Under the pieces are notes generated by a model. It was not told the origin of the DNA. It was given only the letters and a program-made list of their open reading frames with translations, and ran no database searches. Shown piece after piece: positions 18,257 through 27,794 of a stretch of DNA of 64,000 nt. Origin of the DNA: Nitratireductor pacificus pht-3B (GTDB lineage: Bacteria; Pseudomonadota; Alphaproteobacteria; Rhizobiales; Rhizobiaceae); contig NZ_AMRM01000018.1 in assembly GCF_000300335.1 (NCBI RefSeq), positions 1 to 64,000 of the forward strand, written 5' to 3'. The number at the start of each line of letters is the position of its first letter. Position 1 is the first letter of the stretch. Position numbers and translations under genes: made by a program.

Positions 18257-18640
18257 TCAGTGGCCGTTTGCGGCACGCTGCAGGTCGTTCTCGATCTGCG
18301 AGACGAGGCGGGCCGTCTCTTCCTGCAGCCGCCGGATGCGCTTCAGGTTCGCCGACACGGCGCTGACGAGTTCCGAGCGGCTCTCGTCGGCGGGCGAGGC
18401 GCCGACACCGTGCAGCAGCCATGACAGGGAGACGTTCAGGACGCCGGCCAGCATCGCCAGACGATTGGCGCGCGGCTGTGCGCGGTCGCTTTCCCAGGCC
18501 TGGATGGTCGCCGCCTTGACGCCGAGGCGCCGGGCGAGTTCGGCAACGCTGAGGCCGATCGCGTCACGGGCGCGCGAAAGGCGCCCGCCCATCGTGTCGC
18601 GGTCGGGCGTATCGGAATAGATATCGGTGGCGTCAAGCAC
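18257..18640 (-). CDS. XRE-family helix-turn-helix regulator
   Basis: This 127-residue protein has an N-terminal Cro/CI-type domain (LSRARDAIGLSVAELARRLGVKAATIQAWESDRAQPRA) and a C-terminal coiled-coil-like tail (LKRIRRLQEETARLVSQIENDLQRA) that could mediate oligomerisation. Start: a GTG at 18640 with GGAGG 9 nt upstream (18650-18654); the longer frame is in low-support sequence. The N-terminal DATDIYSDTPDRDT phrase recurs in rhizobial homologues. It lies upstream of the gcv riboswitch in the same orientation, but is a separate transcription unit. Target genes unknown. Confidence 0.85.
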   Translation of the reverse strand: MLDATDIYSDTPDRDTMGGRLSRARDAIGLSVAELARRLGVKAATIQAWESDRAQPRANRLAMLAGVLNVSLSWLLHGVGASPADESRSELVSAVSANLKRIRRLQEETARLVSQIENDLQRAANGH

Positions 18641-18831
18641 CGTACTGCACCTCCATTCTGGCTTGAAATCACCCGCGCCATGCGCCGGGTTGGCTGGCAG
18701 GAGCATGCAGGAAGCCGCGGGCAAGCGCAACTTTGCGTTCGTTCCGCGGTGGCTTCCTTGGAGAATTGACATGAGAAACAGCGTCTTGGCGGTGTCTTCT
18801 CAGCCTTTGATTCAGTGCCCGCGAGCCTCTT

Positions 18832-19671
18832 CTATCTCGTCTGCAGCCGGGCCGCGTGCCAGGCAAGGTGATCGTCCATGAAGGTCGAGATGAAGAAATA
18901 GGAATGGTCGTAGCCGTCGCGCATGTTGAGCGTCAGCGGGATCCCCGCCTTCCGGCAGGCCGCCTCGAACAGCCAGGGGCGCAGTCCCTCGTCCAGGAAG
19001 CCGTCGGCGCTTCCCTGGTCGATGAGAAACGCGTCGAAGCGATGCCCGTCTTCCACGAGGGCGCAGGCGTCGTGCGCCCGCCAGGCCGACCGGTCGCCGC
19101 CAAGGTATTTTTCCAGTGCTCCCTTCGACCAGCCGGCGGTTGACGGCTCGACGATGGGTGCGAAGGCGGAGCAGCTCCTGAACCGGTCCGGATTGCGCAG
19201 CGCCAGCGTCAGCGCCCCGTGGCCACCCATCGAATGGCCGAAAACGCCCTGGCGATCCATGTCGGCCGGAAAATTCTCGGCGATCAGTCGCGGCAGTTCC
19301 TCGATGACATAGGAATACATCCGGTAGTTTCGCGAGAAGGGCGCTTCGGTCGCATCGACATAGAAGCCGGCGCCCTTGCCGAACTGCCAGTTGTCCGGCT
19401 CGTCGGGCACATCGCCGCCGCGCGGACTCGTGTCCGGGCAGACGACGATCAGGCCCAGCTCCGCCGCCATGCGGCGATACTCGCCCTTGTCCATCACATT
19501 GGCATGCGTGCAGGTCAGGCCGGACAGATACCACAGCACCGGGCAGGGGGCTTTTGCGGCCTGCGGCGGCACGAAGACGGCGAAGGTCATGTCGCACCGG
19601 CAGGCGGAGGAGGCGTGGCTGTAGACGCCCTGGGTCCCGCCATGGGACCTGGCGGTGGAAACGGTTTTCAT
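18832..19671 (-). CDS. fghA: S-formylglutathione hydrolase
   Basis: This 279-residue serine esterase (esterase D family) hydrolyses S-formylglutathione to formate and glutathione, the last step of glutathione-dependent formaldehyde oxidation. The nucleophile serine 147 is in GHSMGG; the catalytic His is in YDHSYFF near the C-terminus. The conserved LSGLTCTHANVM and PDTSPRG segments are present. It is the third gene of the unit adhC-type dehydrogenase, UPF0178, fghA; the 2-nt gap to UPF0178 indicates one transcript. Confidence 0.96.
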   Translation of the reverse strand: MKTVSTARSHGGTQGVYSHASSACRCDMTFAVFVPPQAAKAPCPVLWYLSGLTCTHANVMDKGEYRRMAAELGLIVVCPDTSPRGGDVPDEPDNWQFGKGAGFYVDATEAPFSRNYRMYSYVIEELPRLIAENFPADMDRQGVFGHSMGGHGALTLALRNPDRFRSCSAFAPIVEPSTAGWSKGALEKYLGGDRSAWRAHDACALVEDGHRFDAFLIDQGSADGFLDEGLRPWLFEAACRKAGIPLTLNMRDGYDHSYFFISTFMDDHLAWHAARLQTR

Positions 19672-19672
19672 G

Positions 19673-20137
19673 TCAGTCCTTTTCCTGCTTTTCCCGCAAG
19701 GCGCGGCGCACGGTCTGGTCCAGTGCCTGCAGGAAGGCCGAGCGGTCGCGGGGCGTGAAGCCGGGATTGTAACCCTTGATCTCGCCCGCCTCGCGCAGGT
19801 CCTGCTTCAGGTTGCGCATGGCGACCGCCATGCCGATGGTTTCGGGGGTGAAGGGGCGGCCGGTGGGGCCGAGCGTGTGAATGCCCTTCTCCACCAGCCG
19901 TGCCGCCAGGGGCACGTCGGCGGTGACGGCGATGTCGCCTGCCACCGCATTGTCGACGATCCAGTCATCGGCCGCGTCGAACTTCCCGGTCACGACGATG
20001 TTGCGGATCATAGGATCACGGGAGGGGCGCAGGCCGCCATTGGCGACGAAGGTGACCGGCAGCCCGTGCCGCTCGGCCACTTTCACCACCTCCGCCTTGA
20101 CGGGGCAGGCATCGGCATCGACGAAGATCGCTGACAA
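19673..20137 (-). CDS. UPF0178 (YaiI/YqxD) family protein
   Basis: This 154-residue protein begins SAIFVDADACPVKAEVVKVAERHG, the signature of the UPF0178 family (YaiI/YqxD), which has a PIN/NYN-like alpha/beta fold with acidic residues (D7, D9 region). Start: a TTG at 20137 preceded by AGGGA. It lies between the formaldehyde dehydrogenase and fghA with gaps of 13 and 2 nt. The family's role is unproven; a nuclease-like activity is an inference from fold. The position inside the formaldehyde operon may be chance or may link it to repair of aldehyde damage. Confidence 0.88.
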   Translation of the reverse strand: MSAIFVDADACPVKAEVVKVAERHGLPVTFVANGGLRPSRDPMIRNIVVTGKFDAADDWIVDNAVAGDIAVTADVPLAARLVEKGIHTLGPTGRPFTPETIGMAVAMRNLKQDLREAGEIKGYNPGFTPRDRSAFLQALDQTVRRALREKQEKD

Positions 20138-20150
20138 GGTCCCTGCTGCC

Positions 20151-21278
<1,128 letters not shown>

Positions 21279-21428
21279 GATCGCGATTCTCCTGCTTCTT
21301 GCGATTTGCGTGTCAATGGGGGTTTGGGCAAGCACGCTTGCCCCGAAATCCGGGAGCATCAAGCCGGGCGTTTCTTGTAAGGCGGCTGTATATCAGCAAC
21401 CATGCCGGCCCGGCGCCTTCACATTTGG

Positions 21429-21438
21429 TCACATGTGA
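21429..21438. promoter_or_regulatory. TCACATGTGA palindrome in the frmA-lysR divergent region
   Basis: A perfect 10-bp palindrome lies 45 nt before the LysR start and about 150 nt before frmA. LysR proteins bind dyads in such divergent regions, so this is a candidate operator. No direct proof. Confidence 0.4.
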
Positions 21439-21482
21439 CGAACAATAGGACGCTGTCCGTTCGTCCGCGTTTTGAGGAATCC

Positions 21483-22418
21483 ATGGCCGATCTCCCACCC
21501 TTGAGAGCATTGCAGGTGTTCGAAGCCGTCGGCCGTCTGGGAAGCGTGACGAGGGCAGCACGGGAACTCCATGTGTCGCCGGGGGCGATCAGCCAGCAGA
21601 TCAAGAGCCTTGAGAATACACTTGAAACGCGTCTCGTCGAACGAAAGGGAAGCGGTATCGTCCTGACGAAGGTCGGGGCCGCCTTTCACAACGCCGTCGA
21701 GAAGACGTTCGCCGATCTCGTGAAGGCGCGGGTCGAGATCATCGACAAGCACAGGACGGGAGCGCTCATCATCAGCGCGCTGCCGCTGTTCGCCAGCCGC
21801 TGGCTGTCTTCGAGGATGTTTGCCTGGCAGACCTCCCATCCGCAGATCAACCTCCATCTGGAAGGTTCGGTCACCGAGCCGGCGACGGCCGAGCGCCCCT
21901 TCGACTTCCGCATCACCTATGCCGACAAGGCGCATCTGTTCGACAGTTTCGTCCCGCTGTTCACCGATGGCCTGTGCCCGGTGTGCAGCCCCGCCCTGAT
22001 CGCCAGCGGACCGCCGCTGAACACGCCGGCGGACCTGTTGTCGTACCGGCTCCTGACCATCGACTGGAGTGCGTTCCTGTCGCCGCCGCCCAGCTGGGAG
22101 GACTGGTTCCATCTGGTGAAGGTGGATGGCACGCATATTCCTCACTTCTTCGTCATGTCGCTGTCGAGCTTGGCGATCGAGGCGGCGATCGAGGGGCGCG
22201 GCATCGTGCTGGCGCAACGGGCCATGGTCGAGGACGAACTGAAAAGCGGCCGCCTCGTCGCGCCGTTTCCCGACGTGCTGAAGCTGCCGTCGCCCTATAT
22301 TCTCGGCTGGAAGAAATCAGTTTTCAGCAAGGCTGGCGCCGGTGAGTTTCATCGCTGGCTCGTCGGGCTCGCCCGCAAGGAGGATGTCGCTGCACCGGCG
22401 CCGAACGCTGCTATTTGA
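21483..22418 (+). CDS. LysR-family transcriptional regulator (GcvA-like)
   Basis: This 311-residue regulator starts with the winged helix (LPPLRALQVFEAVGRLGSVTRAARELHVSPGAISQQIKSLE), typical of the GcvA/AmpR subgroup, and a C-terminal periplasmic-binding-like effector domain. The ATG at 21483 is the start. It is divergent from frmA-UPF0178-fghA and its end overlaps by 8 nt the end of the convergent substrate-binding protein gene (22411). Control of the formaldehyde genes is the simplest inference; control of the 22-25 kb trio is the alternative. Confidence 0.9.
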   Translation: MADLPPLRALQVFEAVGRLGSVTRAARELHVSPGAISQQIKSLENTLETRLVERKGSGIVLTKVGAAFHNAVEKTFADLVKARVEIIDKHRTGALIISALPLFASRWLSSRMFAWQTSHPQINLHLEGSVTEPATAERPFDFRITYADKAHLFDSFVPLFTDGLCPVCSPALIASGPPLNTPADLLSYRLLTIDWSAFLSPPPSWEDWFHLVKVDGTHIPHFFVMSLSSLAIEAAIEGRGIVLAQRAMVEDELKSGRLVAPFPDVLKLPSPYILGWKKSVFSKAGAGEFHRWLVGLARKEDVAAPAPNAAI

Positions 22419-23574
22419 GGACTTCGATCTTTCCGCCGGATATCTTGGCGAAATAGACGTTCGGCCGGCTCTGCGCGCTTTCGGCGCCTTCCGGGCCGGA
22501 CTTGTCGAACGAGACCGCGCCGTTCAGGACATCGACCCTGGTGTTCCAGAGCGCCTCGCGGATCGCGTCGGGCTCGGTCGAACCGGCCCGCTCGATGGCC
22601 GAGGCGATGACCTGCACGCCGTCATAGCCGCGGAAGCTCTCGGTCAGGCCGGCGAAGTCGAAGCCTTTCGCCTTCCATGCTTCGATGAAACCACGCGTCT
22701 TTTCCGGGAAGGCCGTGCTGTCGGGATCCCACGGGGCGAAGAACACCAGATGCACGGTGTTTTCTGCCGCACTCCCCGCCTGTGCGACGAGCTGGTCGGG
22801 GTTCTGCGAACCGCCCGTGGTGATGATCTGTTTGTCGATGCCCAGCGCCGCCGCCTGTTTCAGCACCAGGGTCAGTTGCTCCACGGCGGTGGTGACGATC
22901 AGCGTGTCGGCGTCCGACGATTTCAGCTTGGAGAGCTGCGCGCTGACATCCTGGGACGCCTGGTCCATCAGCTCGACGAGGCCGACCTCGATGCCATGGT
23001 CCTTCATCGTCTTGCCGAACTGGTTGACCGTGTTCAGCCCCCAGTCGTTGTTGATGGCGAGGAAGTCGATCTTCCTGATGTTGAACTGATCGAGCTTCTC
23101 CTCGAAGCCGGCGGCCTCGATGACCTGCGTCGCGGCGATGCGGAAGATGAACGGGTTCCCGCTTTCGGTGATCTTGTTGGCGCCCGACGTCTCCACCACC
23201 ATCGGGACTTGGTACTGCATCAGCTTCGGCATCGCGGCCAGCGTCAGGCTGGACCCCCATGCGCCAAGGATGACCGGCACCTTGTCGCGGACAATGAGCT
23301 TTTCCGTGACGGTCGCTGCTTCCGTCGGGTTGCTCTTGTTGTCCTCGAGAATCAACGTCAGGGTCTTGCCGCCAAGAACCCCGCCTTTTGCGTTGATCTC
23401 GTCGATGGCGATCCGCGCGCCATCGGCGACATAGGTGCCGGACGCTGCGAAGGCACCGGTCAGCGGCATGTTCATGCCGATGGCGATGTCCTCGGCTTGC
23501 GCCTGGGCCAGAGCCGCGCCGATCAGCCCGCAGGCCGCGAGCACTGCCCGGGAAAGGGTGTTTCTTCGTTTCAT
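22411..23574 (-). CDS. Orphan ABC-type substrate-binding protein of the branched-chain amino acid class
   Basis: This 387-residue periplasmic protein of the LivJ/type I receptor-ligand family has a signal peptide (RRNTLSRAVLAACGLIGAALAQAQA), the IGMNMPLTGAFAASG ligand-loop start, and DGARIAIDEINAKGGVLGGKTL. The start ATG has GGAGGAGAA upstream. No permease or ATPase genes accompany it. It is instead in line with a 2Fe-2S reductase and a ferritin-like protein (gaps 52 and 142 nt). It could capture the substrate of that redox pair, work with a transporter encoded elsewhere, or feed a sensor. Ligand unknown. Confidence 0.9.
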   Translation of the reverse strand: MKRRNTLSRAVLAACGLIGAALAQAQAEDIAIGMNMPLTGAFAASGTYVADGARIAIDEINAKGGVLGGKTLTLILEDNKSNPTEAATVTEKLIVRDKVPVILGAWGSSLTLAAMPKLMQYQVPMVVETSGANKITESGNPFIFRIAATQVIEAAGFEEKLDQFNIRKIDFLAINNDWGLNTVNQFGKTMKDHGIEVGLVELMDQASQDVSAQLSKLKSSDADTLIVTTAVEQLTLVLKQAAALGIDKQIITTGGSQNPDQLVAQAGSAAENTVHLVFFAPWDPDSTAFPEKTRGFIEAWKAKGFDFAGLTESFRGYDGVQVIASAIERAGSTEPDAIREALWNTRVDVLNGAVSFDKSGPEGAESAQSRPNVYFAKISGGKIEVLK

Positions 23575-23626
23575 GATGTTCTCCTCCTTGTTGTTTTTGG
23601 GGGCTGTCGTCGTGGGGATTCCTCTC

Positions 23627-24607
23627 TCAAAGATCGAGCACCAGCGTTGCCGTCCTGGACCTCGATACGCAGGGCAGGACCACGTCGCCCGCTTCGCGCT
23701 GCTGATCGTTGAGAATGTCGTCATTGTGTTCGGGGATGCCGGCGAGCACGCGCACGAGGCAGGTGCCGCAGATGCCGGCGCGGCAGGAATTGGTGATGGC
23801 GCAGCCCGCATCCTCCAGGACGCTGAGCATGGAGCGGTCGGCCGGCACGACGACGCGCCGGCCGGACCGGGCGAGCTCGACCTCGAATGCGCCGGGATCG
23901 AGCGGTGTCTGGCGCTCGGACGGCGCGAAGCGCTCCTTGCGCAGGGCTCCCGACGGCCATGACGCGCACCGGTTCTCGACCGCTTCGATCAGGGGCTCCG
24001 GCCCGCAGCAATAGACGGCGCGTCCCGGCTCATGGGCGGTCAGGCAGGCATCGAGATCGAGAAGCCCGCATTCATCCTCCGGGCAGAGTTCCAGCGTGCC
24101 TCCGGCGAGCGTCGCGATCTCGTCCGTGAAAGCCATCGAGCGAGCGGTGCGGCCGCCATAGAGCAGGTGCCATTCGGCTCCGCGCGCCGACAGTTCCGCC
24201 AGCATGGGCAGGATCGGCGTGATGCCGATGCCCCCGGCAATGAAAAGATAGCGCTCTGCCGGATCGAGCGGAAAATTGTTGCGCGGATGGCTGGCTACAA
24301 GCCGGTCTCCGGCCCGCAGTTCTGAATGGATGTAGCTGGAGCCGCCGCGGCTTGCCGGGGCGAGCAGCACGCCGATCCGCCAGCGGCTCGTGTCGGCGGG
24401 GTCGCCGCAAAGCGAGTATTGCCGGGTCACGCCGTTGGGCAGGATGAGATCGATATGCGCTCCGGGAGACCAGCCCGGCAGCGGCCCGCCATCGGCTTTT
24501 GCAAGCGTGAGCGCCACAACGCCGTCCGCGACGGAGACACATCTCTCGATCCGCAGCGAGAGCTGTTCGTCCGCATTCTTCGCGGGAATGATGGCTGCTT
24601 GGTTCAT
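23627..24607 (-). CDS. Phthalate dioxygenase reductase-type (PDR/VanB) oxidoreductase
   Basis: This 326-residue protein joins an FMN-binding ferredoxin-NADP reductase domain (RQYSLCGDPADTSRWRIGV near residues 66-84, NAD-binding GGIGITPILPML) to a C-terminal plant-type 2Fe-2S ferredoxin domain with cysteines in CRAGICGTC and a fourth 29 residues later. This order (FNR then 2Fe-2S at the C-terminus) is that of PDR/VanB proteins, which deliver electrons from NADH to oxygenases. The ATG at 24607 is chosen over 24661. The neighbour at 24750 is a ferritin-like candidate oxygenase, so this is its likely electron donor. Confidence 0.92.
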   Translation of the reverse strand: MNQAAIIPAKNADEQLSLRIERCVSVADGVVALTLAKADGGPLPGWSPGAHIDLILPNGVTRQYSLCGDPADTSRWRIGVLLAPASRGGSSYIHSELRAGDRLVASHPRNNFPLDPAERYLFIAGGIGITPILPMLAELSARGAEWHLLYGGRTARSMAFTDEIATLAGGTLELCPEDECGLLDLDACLTAHEPGRAVYCCGPEPLIEAVENRCASWPSGALRKERFAPSERQTPLDPGAFEVELARSGRRVVVPADRSMLSVLEDAGCAITNSCRAGICGTCLVRVLAGIPEHNDDILNDQQREAGDVVLPCVSRSRTATLVLDL

Positions 24608-24749
24608 GGCAGACGGCCTTTCGGGTTCGTTCGGGCACGCATCGGCTTCCCGCCCCGCCACAGGCGAGGCGCCAGCACCGATGATCGGGTGTTCGTGTCA
24701 TTGCGTTCCGGCCGAAACGCTCGGGCGCGTCGCGGCCGGAATTCCCGCC

Positions 24750-25445
24750 TCAGGCCGCGCGCATCGTCGCCGCGACCACCTCGGGCGTGAAGGATTTCCA
24801 GGCGATGTCGCGCATGCCGCGCATGGCGCGGAGGATTTCCTCCCGGTCCTCGTCGGTCTCGGCATAGGTCGAAAGCACCTGGCGGCCGAGCCCGGTGTGG
24901 AACTTTTCGTCGATCTCGATCTGCTTGTAGATCTTCACCACATCGGTGTGGCCGTGGCGCTCGGCGCCGACGAATGTCGGCTCGAAACTGCCTGAAGCGG
25001 AGGTTTCCGAGACGTACCAGGCGGCGATGGCGGCCAGATGATGGCGGTCCATGCACTCCCAGAGGAAATTGCTCCACGGCACAGCGGCGACAGGAACGGA
25101 AGTCGGCACGATGCCGCCTAGGGATTCCACGGCCTTGCCGAGGGCCTCGTAGTGCTCCGCCTCCTGAAACGACTGCTTGGCGAGCAGCGTGATATGGTTG
25201 CGCTGGAAGCGCATCCCGTACCGGCGGATCTGCTCGTTGAGCAGGAACACATAGTCGATCTCGCGCCAGCAGCGCGTTTCCAGCCAGGATGCCAGAACCG
25301 CCTTGTTCGGATTCTCGGAATATTTGTCGAAGAACGACTTGGTGGCGTCGCGCGTGATTTCTTCTACGCTCTGTAGAATTTCGTCGACCTCTGCGTCGAT
25401 CGCTGCGAGACCATTTCCGCCCCTGACTTGTTTCGTATCAAGCAT
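24750..25445 (-). CDS. Ferritin-like protein with two ExxH motifs, candidate di-iron oxygenase
   Basis: This 231-residue, all-helical protein has E95-x-x-H98 (QEAEHYEALG) and E180-x-x-H183 (DEKFHTGLG), plus glutamates in the first helix (ETRCWREID, E56/E62) and third helix (YVSETSASG, E147). This spacing of four helices carrying E, ExxH, E, ExxH is the pattern of ferritin-like di-iron carboxylate proteins. Start: an ATG at 25445 with GGAGAA upstream. A dedicated NADH reductase follows 142 nt downstream, as for di-iron mono-oxygenases. I do not recognise a characterised family member. Chemistry and substrate are unknown; a TenA/haem-oxygenase-like fold is the main alternative. Confidence 0.7.
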   Translation of the reverse strand: MLDTKQVRGGNGLAAIDAEVDEILQSVEEITRDATKSFFDKYSENPNKAVLASWLETRCWREIDYVFLLNEQIRRYGMRFQRNHITLLAKQSFQEAEHYEALGKAVESLGGIVPTSVPVAAVPWSNFLWECMDRHHLAAIAAWYVSETSASGSFEPTFVGAERHGHTDVVKIYKQIEIDEKFHTGLGRQVLSTYAETDEDREEILRAMRGMRDIAWKSFTPEVVAATMRAA

Positions 25446-25513
25446 AGAAGTTTCTCCTCTGTCTATGCCGTCAATCAGATTGGCTAACCCATTCAAAGTC
25501 AACGATATTTCCT

Positions 25514-25549
25514 TTTAGAAAACCTGCTTCCATTTTTAGTTTTCCTAAA
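25514..25549. promoter_or_regulatory. AT-rich imperfect dyads upstream of the ferritin-like gene
   Basis: Two overlapping dyads stand out in the 317-nt divergent gap to pccA: TTTAGAAAAC (25514-25523) with GTTTTCCTAAA (25539-25549), and the compact TTTAG-TTTTC-CTAAA (25535-25549). The A+T content differs from surroundings. They lie 70-105 nt upstream of the ferritin-like gene start. A similarity to rhizobial iron-response (Irr/ICE-type) elements is suggestive only. The rest of the gap (25446-25762) shows no gene. Confidence 0.4.
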
Positions 25550-25762
25550 TATATGGCTTTGGCCGGAAGGTGCGGAACCGGTCGATCCAGCATTGCGAGG
25601 CGCGGCATCGACGTCGGGTTGCGTCGCCGGAAGGCGCAGCAGCGGCGAAGGTGATCGCTGGGGACAAACCGGGTTCGCACCGATGCAGCCTGCGGGGCGC
25701 TTGAGCCGCCGCGAGCAAACCCATAGAACAGGGAAAACACCGTCCCGGGGGAAACGCCGTTC

Positions 25763-27775
25763 ATGTTCAAGAAGATCCTCATCGCCAATCGCGGTGAAAT
25801 CGCCTGCCGCGTGATGAAGACGGCGCGGAAGATGGGTATCGCGACGGTGGCCGTCTATTCCGACGCCGATGCCGACGCCGTGCATGTGGACATGGCCGAC
25901 GAGGCCGTTCGGATCGGGCCGGCGCCGGCCAGCCAGAGCTACCTGATCGCGGATGCGATCATTGCGGCGTGCAAGCAGACGGGCGCCGAGGCGGTGCATC
26001 CCGGCTATGGCTTCCTGTCCGAGAACGCCGACTTCTGCGCGCGCCTCGAGGCGGAGGGCATCACCTTCATCGGACCGAAGGTGAAGGCCATCCAGGCGAT
26101 GGGCGACAAGATCACCTCGAAGAAGATCGCGGCGGAAGCCGGGGTTTCGACGGTGCCCGGCTTCATGGGCCTGATCGAGGATGCCGAACATGCCGCGAGG
26201 ATCGCGGGCGAGATCGGTTATCCGGTGATGATCAAGGCGTCGGCCGGCGGCGGCGGCAAGGGCATGCGCGTTGCCTGGAACGAGGCCGAGGCGCGGGAAG
26301 GGTTCGAGCGATCCAGATCGGAAGCTGCGTCGTCCTTCGGCGACGACCGCATCTTCGTCGAAAAATTCGTCGAGGAGCCGCGGCACATCGAGATACAGGT
26401 GCTGGCCGACGGGCATGGAAACTGCATTCATCTGGGCGAGCGCGAGTGCTCGATCCAGCGGCGCAACCAGAAGGTCGTCGAGGAAGCGCCGTCTCCGTTT
26501 CTCGACGCGGAGACACGCGCCGCGATGGGCGCGCAGGCCGTGGCGCTGGCGAAAGCCGTGGATTATCAAAGCGCTGGGACGGTCGAGTTCATCGTCGACA
26601 AGAACCGCAACTTCTTCTTCCTGGAAATGAACACCCGCCTGCAGGTGGAGCATCCGGTGACCGAGCTCGTCACCGGTATCGATCTGGTGGAGCAGATGAT
26701 CCGCATCGCCGCCGGAGAAAAACTGGCGCTTGTGCAGAAGGATGTCGTCCTCGAGGGGTGGGCGGTCGAAAGCCGTATCTATGCCGAGGACCCGGTGCGC
26801 AACTTCCTTCCGTCCATCGGCCGCCTGACGCGCTATCGTCCGCCGGAGGAGGGACGCACGGGCGATGTCGTCCTGCGCAACGACACGGGCGTCGCCGAAG
26901 GTTCCGAAATCTCCATGTTCTACGATCCGATGATCGCGAAGCTGTGCATCTGGGCGCCCGAACGCCTGGGGGCGATCGAGGCGATGAGCGAGGCGCTCGA
27001 CCGTTTCGTGATCGACGGCATCGAGCACAACATCCCCTTCCTGGCGGCGCTGATGAGCCATCCGCGCTGGCGGGAGGGGCGGTTGTCCACCGGCTTCATC
27101 GCCGAGGAGTTTCCGGACGGTTTTGCGCCGCCGGCGCCATCGGGCGAGGAGCGCGCCGTGCTATGCGCCGTGGCGCTGGCGGTGGAACTGCTGCGGCGCG
27201 ACCGGCTCGACCGCCTGACCGGCCGGCTGGCACCGCATTCGGGCGAATTGAAGCGCGACTGGGTGGTGCGCCTGGACGACGACTATCTCGCCGCCAGGGT
27301 GATCGAGGGGATGATCTCGATCCCGCTGGAGATGGACATCCTCATTGAGGATGCCGATGCCCTGACCGTTGCGTCCTCCTGGCGGCCCGGCGATCCCGTC
27401 TGGCAGGGAGAGGTGGGCGGCAGGCCGGTCGCGGTGCAGGTGAGGCCCGTGCTGAACGGCGTTCAGCTCGCGTGGAACGGCGTTTGCGCCCGGGCGCGCG
27501 TGATGCTGCCGCGCATCGCCGATCTCGACAGGCTGATGCCGGTTCGCGTTGCGCCGGACACCTCGAAGCTGCTGCTGTGCCCGATGCCCGGCCTGGTGGT
27601 CTCGATCGCGGTGACGGAGGGGCAGGAGGTCAAGGCGGGCGAGATCCTTGCCGTGGTCGAGGCCATGAAGATGGAGAACGTGCTGCGGGCCGAGCGCGAC
27701 GGAACCGTCGCCAAGGTCAACGCCGTGCCGGGAGACAGCCTCGCCGTCGACGCGGTGATCATGGAATTCGACTGA
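25763..27775 (+). CDS. pccA: Propionyl-CoA carboxylase alpha subunit (biotin carboxylase-BCCP)
   Basis: This 670-residue protein has an N-terminal biotin carboxylase domain (MFKKILIANRGEIACRV, HPGYGFLSEN, the glycine-rich KASAGGGGKGMR, EMNTRLQVEHPVTE), a middle BT domain, and a C-terminal biotinyl domain with EAMKMENV (biotin-carrying lysine near residue 635). Length and the KMENVLRAERDG ending match PccA of rhizobia. It carboxylates biotin for a beta subunit (PccB) encoded elsewhere, feeding propionyl-CoA into methylmalonyl-CoA. Acetyl- or methylcrotonyl-CoA carboxylase alpha subunits have a similar layout and cannot be fully excluded. The following HAD gene is 19 nt away. Confidence 0.9.
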   Translation: MFKKILIANRGEIACRVMKTARKMGIATVAVYSDADADAVHVDMADEAVRIGPAPASQSYLIADAIIAACKQTGAEAVHPGYGFLSENADFCARLEAEGITFIGPKVKAIQAMGDKITSKKIAAEAGVSTVPGFMGLIEDAEHAARIAGEIGYPVMIKASAGGGGKGMRVAWNEAEAREGFERSRSEAASSFGDDRIFVEKFVEEPRHIEIQVLADGHGNCIHLGERECSIQRRNQKVVEEAPSPFLDAETRAAMGAQAVALAKAVDYQSAGTVEFIVDKNRNFFFLEMNTRLQVEHPVTELVTGIDLVEQMIRIAAGEKLALVQKDVVLEGWAVESRIYAEDPVRNFLPSIGRLTRYRPPEEGRTGDVVLRNDTGVAEGSEISMFYDPMIAKLCIWAPERLGAIEAMSEALDRFVIDGIEHNIPFLAALMSHPRWREGRLSTGFIAEEFPDGFAPPAPSGEERAVLCAVALAVELLRRDRLDRLTGRLAPHSGELKRDWVVRLDDDYLAARVIEGMISIPLEMDILIEDADALTVASSWRPGDPVWQGEVGGRPVAVQVRPVLNGVQLAWNGVCARARVMLPRIADLDRLMPVRVAPDTSKLLLCPMPGLVVSIAVTEGQEVKAGEILAVVEAMKMENVLRAERDGTVAKVNAVPGDSLAVDAVIMEFD

Positions 27776-27794
27776 AACACTCTTGAAAAAAAAG

